Positions 34,152 to 40,101 of a DNA stretch of 40,101 nucleotides are shown in pieces. Under the pieces are notes generated by a model, which had not been told where the DNA came from, did no database searches, and saw only the letters and a program-made list of their open reading frames with translations. The DNA lies in assembly GCA_019637615.1 (NCBI GenBank), contig JAHBVJ010000050.1:1-40101 (forward strand), written 5' to 3'. Numbering within the stretch: position 1 is the stretch's first letter; every line of letters starts with the position of its first letter. Both the position numbers and the translations under genes were made by a program. This DNA comes from Anaerolineae bacterium. GTDB taxonomy: Bacteria; Chloroflexota; Anaerolineae; Aggregatilineales; UBA2796.

Positions 34152-36023
34152 ATGCAAATTGACGTTTCCAAACGGCTGCACGCGACATCCACGCCTACCG
34201 ACATTGTCTCGGTGGTAGGTTTTCTCGGCAGCCGCTTTAAGGCAAATCACGAAGGGCGGATCAAGAATCATGTCCTTTCCGAGCAGTTCATTCAGCAGCA
34301 CGAACTGAAAAACTACGACGATTGGTTCTGGAATGGGGAACAGATCGGCAAATGGCTGGACTCAGCCGCCTATTCTGGCCTAATCCTCAAGGATCAGCCG
34401 CTGCTAGATCGCGTCCATCAAATCCTTGATCGCTTGGCACGTTCGCAGGAAGCCGATGGCTATCTCGGCATCACCGTCAATTATCATCGCAATCCTGTGC
34501 GTGGGATGCAGCTTTACGAATGGTACTACGTGCTGCACGGCCTCTTGGTCTGCGCCGATCTGCTCAACAGCGCCGTCGCCTTGACCATCGCCAAGCGCTT
34601 GGGCGAGTACATCATCCATCTGTGGGGTACGCAGCCCGGTCAGTTTCCCTTAGTCGGCCCCTATCCCGGCAACGGACATGATGGCGGAGAAGGCTCGCTC
34701 ATTTTGGAACCTATCGTGATGTTGGGCGCACGCCTTGGCGATGTGCGCTTTATCGACTGGGGAGAACAGGTCGTTGCCAAGTGGGATGAGTGGTTCGCAA
34801 CTTATCCTGCCTCGGTGCATACCTGTGGCTACGTCGAGATGAAGCAGTATGCCGCTGGCGAAAAACAGATTAACGAGCTGCGTGACAATCTCCATGCCCA
34901 CACCTTCCATATGGCGTTGTTAGGTATCGCCGCTCTCCACAACGCTACAGGCAAAGAAGAATATCGTCAGACCGTCATCGGCTGCGTAGATCGCATCGCC
35001 GCCGATTGGCTGCTGTTGACGGGCGGCATGAGTTCCGGCGAACGCTATATCTCGCCGCGCTTCTACCATGCGACAGGCGAGATCGAGGTGTGCCCGCAGC
35101 ATACGTGGCTTCTACTGCTGGAACAGGTCTATCGCTGGACGGGTGAAGCGCGATATTATGAGCCAATCGAGCGTGATGTCTTCAATCAGTTGCTTGCCGC
35201 ACAGCTTGCCGACGGATCGAACTGGAGCTACATGACGCCGATGAACGGGCACGCGCAAGAGCCTGTCCATCCGAACTGCTGTAACGCGGCGGGACAGCGC
35301 ATTCTGAGCCGTCTACCCACCTACTTGGTTGGCCTCCACGACAACCATCCTGCTATCTTGATGTACACCGCCAGTCAGATCACTGTCCACGCGCCCGATC
35401 TGCCGTCTATCCAGATCGAGCAGATCACCGATTTTCCGGCTTCTGGCGCTGTCACTATCAATGTCTCTCCTGAATCGCCTGCCTCGTTCGCACTGCATCT
35501 GCGCATCCCGCCATATGCCACTGGCTTCACCGCCAGCGTGAACGGTAGCCCCATCGAAAGCCGACTCAGTGACGGCTTCTTGATCATCGACCGCACATGG
35601 CAGTCCGGCGATCACATTGAGTTGCAGCTTCCCATGCCGTTGAGTTGCCACGCCAATACACGGGAAATCGCCATCTTGCGCGGCCCGTTGGTGTATGCGC
35701 TGTTCCAGAACACGCAGCCGGGCTACGAAGCCTACCACTGGCATCGCAGTTTCCATCCTGACGAAGCCGAATTGCTGATCGATCCAGCACATCCCGAACC
35801 ATCGATCAGTGAAACCAGCCTACCCACCGCCTTCGCTTCGGCGCTAGGCCCGGCCTTACGCATCAAAGGTCGCCTCGTCGCGCGGACGCCTGTCTTTGCG
35901 TCACCGACGATGAACCAAGCCTTGCCCGCCGCCAAAGAGCAAGAATTCGTCTTATTACCCTATGCCAATCAAGGTGCAGTACGCGGAGAATATCAAGTCT
36001 TCACAGACTATCAGAAACCATAA
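34152..36023 (+). CDS. Divergent GH127-clan glycoside hydrolase (DUF1680-related)
   Basis: 623 residues, 10 bases after the permease gene. The overall plan matches GH127: an alpha/alpha-barrel with ADGYLGITVNY and LYEWYYVLHGLLVCADLL, then a beta domain (FALHLRIPPYATGFTASVNG; ILRGPLVYAL). The catalytic set is kept in altered form: E297 in SSGERY, E312 and C314 in IEVCPQH, and the Cys pair C376/C377 in HPNCCNAAGQR instead of CCPPN. It is probably a retaining, zinc-assisted arabinofuranosidase or a related pentosidase with a different linkage preference. No signal peptide, so it acts in the cytoplasm. It closes the sugar operon. Confidence 0.85.
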   Translation: MQIDVSKRLHATSTPTDIVSVVGFLGSRFKANHEGRIKNHVLSEQFIQQHELKNYDDWFWNGEQIGKWLDSAAYSGLILKDQPLLDRVHQILDRLARSQEADGYLGITVNYHRNPVRGMQLYEWYYVLHGLLVCADLLNSAVALTIAKRLGEYIIHLWGTQPGQFPLVGPYPGNGHDGGEGSLILEPIVMLGARLGDVRFIDWGEQVVAKWDEWFATYPASVHTCGYVEMKQYAAGEKQINELRDNLHAHTFHMALLGIAALHNATGKEEYRQTVIGCVDRIAADWLLLTGGMSSGERYISPRFYHATGEIEVCPQHTWLLLLEQVYRWTGEARYYEPIERDVFNQLLAAQLADGSNWSYMTPMNGHAQEPVHPNCCNAAGQRILSRLPTYLVGLHDNHPAILMYTASQITVHAPDLPSIQIEQITDFPASGAVTINVSPESPASFALHLRIPPYATGFTASVNGSPIESRLSDGFLIIDRTWQSGDHIELQLPMPLSCHANTREIAILRGPLVYALFQNTQPGYEAYHWHRSFHPDEAELLIDPAHPEPSISETSLPTAFASALGPALRIKGRLVARTPVFASPTMNQALPAAKEQEFVLLPYANQGAVRGEYQVFTDYQKP

Positions 36024-36034
36024 ATCAGGAGTTC

Positions 36035-36056
36035 CGGACGCCTCACGAGGCGTCCG
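36035..36056. terminator. Terminator at the end of the sugar operon
   Basis: CGGACGCCTC and GAGGCGTCCG form a perfect 10-bp GC-rich arm pair separated by only 2 bases, so the outer 9 bp form the stem around a short loop. It starts 12 bases after the stop at 36023. TATAAAC follows; the T-tract is poor. The convergent gene ends at 36093 and may share it. Confidence 0.65.
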
Positions 36057-36092
36057 TATAAACGGATGAGCAGCCCCATCCAGAATTGGTCA

Positions 36093-36932
36093 CTAGGATG
36101 CGGGTGGCGCGGCACCACCACCGGGCGGCGTCACCGTCGGCGGTCGGCTCGTAAGCAAGATGTTGACACTACAAAATGCCTTCATTGACGTAGTGTTATC
36201 GAACACCACGAGTCGGAATTTGTAGACTCCTTCTTGTAACCCCGCCAGCGACACTTGCCCCAAGATGCCTTGTTCGCGTACCGCCGTTGTGCCGATGTTA
36301 CCAATCGGCGCGAACTGCCCGCCTGCCGTTGAATCGCCCGCGATCTCAAACTTATACGAGGAGAAGTTTTCCGTCCACGCCTGCCCCTCGATGGTGATCG
36401 AGTCGAACACTTGCTGACCGTTCGCCGGAATATGCAGCTTGGCTTGGTCGGTATCGCAGCCTTCGGTCGCCACGGCTTGCACTTCAGGCACAATCGTCCC
36501 TACTGCTGTTGCCGTCGGGACGGGCGTCAGGAGCAGATTCGGGCCACCTTCGCCAGCAGCGGCCTGTGCCGTTACCGTCGCGAACATCTCGTCCACGTCT
36601 TCACCTTTGCCCCCCGGTGTTGCCGTCCTAAATTCGCTCGTATCTGGCTGTGTCGCGGCGATCCCGCGTGCATCGAGTGCATCGGCCCGCAGTGTCGGCG
36701 CAACCACATTGGCGATAGCGAATACTGCCAGTGCCACTTCTACCGTGCCAATTGTCCATGTCATCGCGCTGGCCTGCTTGCGCATACTAAGTTCACGCTC
36801 AAGCTCGAACTCAGCCCGCCGCAGTTCGCCTTGCGCCATCATCCAGCGTCGGAGCGAGAATAGGAAGCTCACTCCACACAGCAAATACAACCCTAGCGCG
36901 GCGCGTTCAATCAGATAAACAAGTTCGCTCAT
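36093..36932 (-). CDS. Membrane protein with C-terminal extracellular beta-sandwich domain
   Basis: 279 residues from the ATG at 36932, with GGGGA upstream; a GTG six codons earlier is possible. There are two membrane helices: about 8-25 (ERAALGLYLLCGVSFLFSL) and about 61-80 (TWTIGTVEVALAVFAIANVV), with a charged 30-residue loop RRAEFELERELSMRKQ between. A low-complexity stretch (about 95-170) precedes a C-terminal domain: CDTDQAKLHIPANGQQVFDSI, ENFSSYKFEIAGD, then GLQEGVYKFRLVVFDN and a Pro/Gly-rich tail. This matches the Ig/FN3-like domains often attached to Chloroflexota surface proteins. The role is unknown. Confidence 0.8.
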   Translation of the reverse strand: MSELVYLIERAALGLYLLCGVSFLFSLRRWMMAQGELRRAEFELERELSMRKQASAMTWTIGTVEVALAVFAIANVVAPTLRADALDARGIAATQPDTSEFRTATPGGKGEDVDEMFATVTAQAAAGEGGPNLLLTPVPTATAVGTIVPEVQAVATEGCDTDQAKLHIPANGQQVFDSITIEGQAWTENFSSYKFEIAGDSTAGGQFAPIGNIGTTAVREQGILGQVSLAGLQEGVYKFRLVVFDNTTSMKAFCSVNILLTSRPPTVTPPGGGAAPPAS

Positions 36933-37033
36933 ACCAGCAAATCCCCACACTCAACTTCAGCGCGTCGCCAAAACTGCACTCGGACTCCGCTTGATGCCTA
37001 ACTCTAAGGACTAAGTACTCAGCACATTCTTCC

Positions 37034-37735
37034 CTATTCTACTCCCTCATTCGCTGGCTTCCACGTCCTGATGATCTGCTTCAGCGTCTCGATCACCTGC
37101 TCCATGGTCATCGTGTCACTGTTTACGTAAACCGCGTCGGCGGGTCGTAGCATCGGCGCAACCGTCCGTGTGCTGTCGATCCTGTCACGCTCCCGCATAG
37201 TATTCAAGATCGTCGCGTAGTCGGCGGGCAAACCAGCGGCCTCGCGCTGCAACGCGCGCCGTATCGCCCTCACCTCAGCGGAAGCGTCAAGATAAATCTT
37301 GAGATCAGCGTCAGGCAGCACCACCGTACCAATATCGCGTCCTGCCATGATTACTTTGCCGCGTTTAGCAAGCTGACGATATTTCATGTTCAGCGTATCG
37401 CGTACAGCAGACATCCTCGCCACTTCCGATACATGTCGCTCTACGTGCGGGGTGCGGACGGTTTCCGTCACATCTTCGCCATTCAGCCAGATCGTGTACA
37501 CATCGTCGTCATAATGATCTTTGCTGATGTCGAAGTCGCAGCGTTCCGCCAGCGCCGCAATCGCCGTTTCGCCCGCCGCCATCAAATCCGCTCGGATCGC
37601 TGCCAGCGTCACGGCACGGTAAAACGCCCCCGTGTCCACGAACAAATACTGGAACTCAGCCGCCAACGCAGAACACACACTGCTTTTGCCAGACCCGGCG
37701 GGGCCGTCTATCGCGATGGTCGAAGGGTATATCAT
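37034..37735 (-). CDS. cmk: Cytidylate kinase
   Basis: 233 residues. P-loop GPAGSGKSS (11-19), DTGAFYRAVTLAAI with the usual TGAmYR motif, GRDIGTVVLPDADLKIYLDAS and LQREAAGLPADYATI are all typical of bacterial Cmk. It phosphorylates CMP and dCMP to the diphosphates. Its start overlaps the stop of the upstream zinc-ribbon gene by 4 bases (ATGA), so the two are translated together. Confidence 0.95.
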   Translation of the reverse strand: MIYPSTIAIDGPAGSGKSSVCSALAAEFQYLFVDTGAFYRAVTLAAIRADLMAAGETAIAALAERCDFDISKDHYDDDVYTIWLNGEDVTETVRTPHVERHVSEVARMSAVRDTLNMKYRQLAKRGKVIMAGRDIGTVVLPDADLKIYLDASAEVRAIRRALQREAAGLPADYATILNTMRERDRIDSTRTVAPMLRPADAVYVNSDTMTMEQVIETLKQIIRTWKPANEGVE

Positions 37736-37950
37736 TCGTATTCCTCAACAGGGGCAGCTTGCTTCAGATGCTCAAGGAGTACCACTTGATGCGCTTCCCA
37801 CAGATCGGCGGCGATCGTTTCTAAGCACGCGTTATCAGAACAGCAAAATCGCTGTCCACAGCGCGGACACCAATCTTTGCTGGACAAATCGAGGACAATC
37901 AAAGTGCCACAATTGGGGCACGGCACAGGGTCACGGGTAGGCTTCGACAT
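37732..37950 (-). CDS. Small zinc-ribbon protein upstream of cmk
   Basis: 72 residues. CPNC and CPRC form a zinc ribbon (about 11-34), followed by CCSDNAC and an acidic helical end. ATG at 37950; AGGA lies about ten bases upstream. It overlaps cmk by 4 bases. Function unknown; it is not related in sequence to the ribbon protein at 8256-8522 beyond the Cys pattern. Confidence 0.75.
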   Translation of the reverse strand: MSKPTRDPVPCPNCGTLIVLDLSSKDWCPRCGQRFCCSDNACLETIAADLWEAHQVVLLEHLKQAAPVEEYE

Positions 37951-38232
37951 CGATCAGGCGTCCTATTATCTGGGTAGTCAGAAGATGAGGTTAAACTTGT
38001 GCGCGGCATTGAGCGCTTACTTCTGTCTACCGCAAACTTTATCATATCGCTTCCCGGAATTGAAGCGCGGAATAATCAGTTCGCCATAATTTTACGGGTA
38101 GTTCATCGTTAGAAAGTTCCAACCATCATCCATAGTATAAGCGCAAAAGTTCTTGCCCATTCTCCCATCAATGAGCGGGTTACACTTACTGAAATCAAGC
38201 TCAAAATCTTATAAAGTTCTTATGTTCATCTA

Positions 38233-38261
38233 TTGACATCAAGTTCTATATCTATTATACT
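38233..38261 (+). promoter_or_regulatory. Strong promoter far upstream of the tRNA genes
   Basis: TTGACA (6/6), exactly 17 bases, TATACT (5/6). The nearest plus-strand gene is the tRNA-Thr 375 bases away, so it makes either a long leader or a separate small RNA. Confidence 0.7.
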
Positions 38262-38413
38262 ATTCACCGTGACTTAGTGTTGTTTGATTTCCTCTCGGAC
38301 TTTTTGGCTCACATTCTACGTCTCTATCTCGTTGTGCATTTTTGGCTATTCGGTAAAAAGTTCATCGCGTTTGTGCAGTAGGTTTATCCACAGTCTCCAT
38401 CCACGATGGTGAT

Positions 38414-38447
38414 AATGATCCCCTCTAAGCAGTCAGTCGGGATCATT
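38414..38447 (+). other. Inverted repeat in the putative leader or small RNA
   Basis: AATGATCCC and GGGATCATT form a 9-bp stem with a 16-base loop. No T-run follows. It could fold within a transcript from the promoter at 38233. Confidence 0.4.
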
Positions 38448-38526
38448 CCAGCGATCATTGGGCGTGCTTGCTGAGATGGCTGCTTCAATGTTCACAGGCT
38501 TGTCTGCTCTCGCTTCAAGCTTGCCA

Positions 38527-38556
38527 TTGACAAGGTGATCGGTTGTCCGCTAGAAT
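38527..38556 (+). promoter_or_regulatory. Promoter candidate for tRNA-Thr/tuf
   Basis: TTGACA (6/6), 18 bases, TAGAAT (5/6), about 80 bases before the first tRNA. Confidence 0.65.
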
Positions 38557-38595
38557 TCGCGCCAGTTGGTGAACACACTCACCCAAATTCTAGCC

Positions 38596-38623
38596 TTGAT
38601 CGCTACCGATGGTGTGTTATAAT
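38596..38623 (+). promoter_or_regulatory. Proximal promoter candidate for tRNA-Thr/tuf
   Basis: TTGATC (4/6), 16 bases, a perfect TATAAT ending 12 bases before the tRNA, so transcription would start almost at the mature 5' end. Confidence 0.6.
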
Positions 38624-38635
38624 GCCGCTTAACCT

Positions 38636-38707
38636 GCCGGCATAGCTCAGGGGTAGAGCGTCCGCCTTGTAAGCGGAGGGTCGCGAGTTCAAATCTCTCT
38701 GCCGGCT
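38636..38707 (+). tRNA. tRNA-Thr (anticodon TGT)
   Basis: Acceptor stem GCCGGCA/TGCCGGC, D arm with AGCTCAGGGGTAGAGC, anticodon stem TCCGC/GCGGA around loop CTTGTAA (anticodon TGT, reads ACA), and T arm GGTTCAAATC-type (GAGTTCAAATCTC). 72 bases; CCA is not encoded. Confidence 0.95.
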
Positions 38708-38803
38708 CTTAAAAATTAGATTGTTCAAGAAAAATTTTAATTTCTTAGAAAGGCAGCGGCGGCAACGTCGGTGCCAAACCGAATACAGCGCAAGCCTATG
38801 CGT

Positions 38804-38876
<73 letters not shown>

Positions 38877-38938
38877 CTTTACTCTGTATTCGACCAGAAA
38901 GACTGCTGTTCATCTGAAGGAATGCTGGAGAGCAATCA

Positions 38939-40101
38939 ATGGCGAAGGAAAAGTTCTCTCGTAATAAACCACATCTCAACGTGGGCACCATCGGTCACGT
39001 TGACCACGGCAAGACCACGTTAACGGCAGCCATCACCAAGGTGCTGGCGATGAAAGGTCAGGCGCAGTTCCGTGCCTATGACCAGATCGACAATGCGCCG
39101 GAAGAGCGCGCCCGTGGTATCACCATCAACATCACGCATGTTGAGTATGAAACCGACAAGCGTCACTATGCGCACGTAGACTGCCCGGGACACCGTGACT
39201 ACATCAAGAACATGATCACGGGTGCGGCGCAGATGGACGGGGCGATCCTCGTGGTGAGCGCGCCGGACGGCCCGATGCCGCAGACGCGTGAGCACGTGCT
39301 GTTGGCGCGTCAGGTAGAAGTGCCTGCCCTCGTGGTCTTCCTGAACAAGGTAGACATGATGGATGACCCCGAACTGCTCGAACTGGTCGAGTTGGAATTG
39401 TCGGAACTGCTGTCCAGCTATCAGTTCCCCGCCGATACCCCGATCATTCGTGGGTCGGCCTTGGTCGCCATGGAATCGGAGAGCAAAGACCCCAATGACG
39501 CGGCCTATGCGCCCATTCTCAAGCTGATGGACACGGTCGATAACTACATTCCAGAGCCGGAGCGCGACACCGCCAAGCCGTTCCTGATGCCCGTCGAAGA
39601 CGTGTTCAGCATCAAGGGGCGTGGTACGGTGGTGACCGGTCGCGTCGAGCGTGGCACGCTGAAGAAGGGCGAGGAAGTCTCGATCATCGGTCTGCGTGAA
39701 GAGATCAGCAAGACGACCGTGACGGGCATCGAAATGTTCCACAAGGAACTCGACGAAGCCCGCGCTGGTGACAACCCCGGCATCCTGCTGCGTGGTACCA
39801 CGCGTGAGGAAGTCGAGCGCGGCATGGTGCTCGCCAAGCCGAACTCGATCAAGCCGCACAAGCGCTTCCAGTGCCAAGTGTACGTGCTGAAGAAGGAAGA
39901 AGGTGGGCGTCACAAGGCGTTCTTCACTGGCTACCGTCCTCAGTTCTACATCCGCACGATGGATGTGACGGGCAATGTCCAGCTCCCCGAAGGCGTGGAG
40001 ATGGTGATGCCCGGTGACGACGTGAACATGATGGTCGAACTGATCACCCCAGTCGCGTTGGAAAAAGGCTCGAAGTTCGCCATCCGTGAAGGCGGCTTGA
40101 C
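38939..40101 (+). CDS. tuf: Elongation factor Tu, 3' end outside window
   Basis: 387 codons are present. G1 GHVDHGKT, the switch I/RGITI region, G3 DCPGHRDY, G4 NKVD and G5 SAL are all intact, followed by domain 2 (SIKGRGTVVTGRVERGTLKKG) and most of domain 3 (FYIRTMDVTGNVQLP). EF-Tu delivers aminoacyl-tRNA to the ribosome. The ATG at 38939 follows GGAG. The GITINITHVEYET form (instead of GITISTAHVEYET) is common in Chloroflexota-type EF-Tu as far as I recall. The tRNA-Thr-tuf order is a widely conserved bacterial arrangement. Only the last few residues are missing. Confidence 0.98.
   Translation, partial: MAKEKFSRNKPHLNVGTIGHVDHGKTTLTAAITKVLAMKGQAQFRAYDQIDNAPEERARGITINITHVEYETDKRHYAHVDCPGHRDYIKNMITGAAQMDGAILVVSAPDGPMPQTREHVLLARQVEVPALVVFLNKVDMMDDPELLELVELELSELLSSYQFPADTPIIRGSALVAMESESKDPNDAAYAPILKLMDTVDNYIPEPERDTAKPFLMPVEDVFSIKGRGTVVTGRVERGTLKKGEEVSIIGLREEISKTTVTGIEMFHKELDEARAGDNPGILLRGTTREEVERGMVLAKPNSIKPHKRFQCQVYVLKKEEGGRHKAFFTGYRPQFYIRTMDVTGNVQLPEGVEMVMPGDDVNMMVELITPVALEKGSKFAIREGGL

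Larger units (their letters stand above)
37951..38635. other. Non-coding region upstream of tRNA-Thr/tuf
   Basis: About 690 AT-rich bases with no convincing gene. It holds three plus-strand promoter candidates, an inverted repeat, four copies of AAAGTTC (38113, 38146, 38213, 38357) plus CAAGTTC at 38240, and one perfect DnaA box, TTATCCACA, at 38384-38392. The upstream end must contain the minus-strand promoter for the zinc-ribbon/cmk pair. Confidence 0.6.

Noticed and set aside
38384..38392. Perfect DnaA box TTATCCACA, possible replication origin
   Set aside because: Only one perfect box is seen, with no cluster, no dnaA or dnaN nearby and no clear unwinding element. One 9-mer is not evidence for an origin.
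38708..38803. AAGAAA...TTTCTT inverted repeat between the two tRNA genes as a terminator
   Set aside because: The stem is pure A/T with no GC core, and the tRNAs and tuf most likely share a transcript; it is more likely a processing spacer.
39020..39913. A 297-codon open frame on the minus strand across tuf
   Set aside because: Antisense to the highly conserved EF-Tu gene; the His- and Arg-rich product is the usual mirror image of tuf codon use.

Overview
The window looks like a chromosomal segment of a Chloroflexota bacterium, probably Anaerolineae-like. The basis is the EF-Tu sequence style, the mix of GAF-rich histidine kinases, Ser/Thr kinases and GH127 sugar loci, and a base composition in the low-to-mid 50s % GC. 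This lineage call is by feel and was not tested by database search. No rRNA, CRISPR array, insertion sequence or prophage was seen.

Layout. 1-490: 5' part of an exopolysaccharide sugar transferase (-), followed by a gene-free stretch with a repeated CCTTACA heptamer. 882-4154: a 1090-residue protein of unknown function (-). 4357-8252: a signalling block (+) of a REC-histidine kinase, a membrane Ser/Thr kinase fused to a periplasmic sugar-binding-type sensor, and a CheY-like receiver. 8256-11754: a small zinc-ribbon protein, a PLP-dependent decarboxylase and a methyltransferase (all -), the last divergent from a MmyB-type regulator (+). 11762-16850: a triple-GAF/PAS histidine kinase, a double PRC-barrel protein and two small conserved-looking unknowns (all -). 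16990-22781 (+): arginase, a three-gene ABC-2 exporter and a RecQ helicase fused to a phosphoribosyltransferase-like domain. 22841-25771 (-): GtrA protein, O-antigen ligase-type polymerase, a lone antitoxin-like protein and a DUF3224 protein.

25958-27724 holds the most unusual gene, a 588-residue protein with the order TIR-helical-TIR-helical. Each half carries a TIR domain with the putative catalytic Glu, followed by a related helical module. The first TIR is GC-rich and the rest clearly AT-rich, as if an acquired or diverged segment had been joined to it. A free-standing NAD-cleaving defence effector is the natural hypothesis.

27785-36023 is a sugar-use locus: a divergent AraC regulator, a GH127 beta-L-arabinofuranosidase, a Tat-exported solute-binding protein, two MalF/MalG-type permeases and a second, divergent GH127-clan enzyme. 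No ABC ATPase is present, so a shared MsmK-type ATPase is inferred. A perfect 16-bp hairpin lies between the binding-protein gene and the permeases.

36093-40101: a membrane-anchored protein with an extracellular beta domain, cytidylate kinase overlapping a zinc-ribbon gene, a roughly 690-base non-coding stretch with several good promoters, tRNA-Thr(TGT), tRNA-Thr(GGT) and the start of tuf, cut by the window edge.
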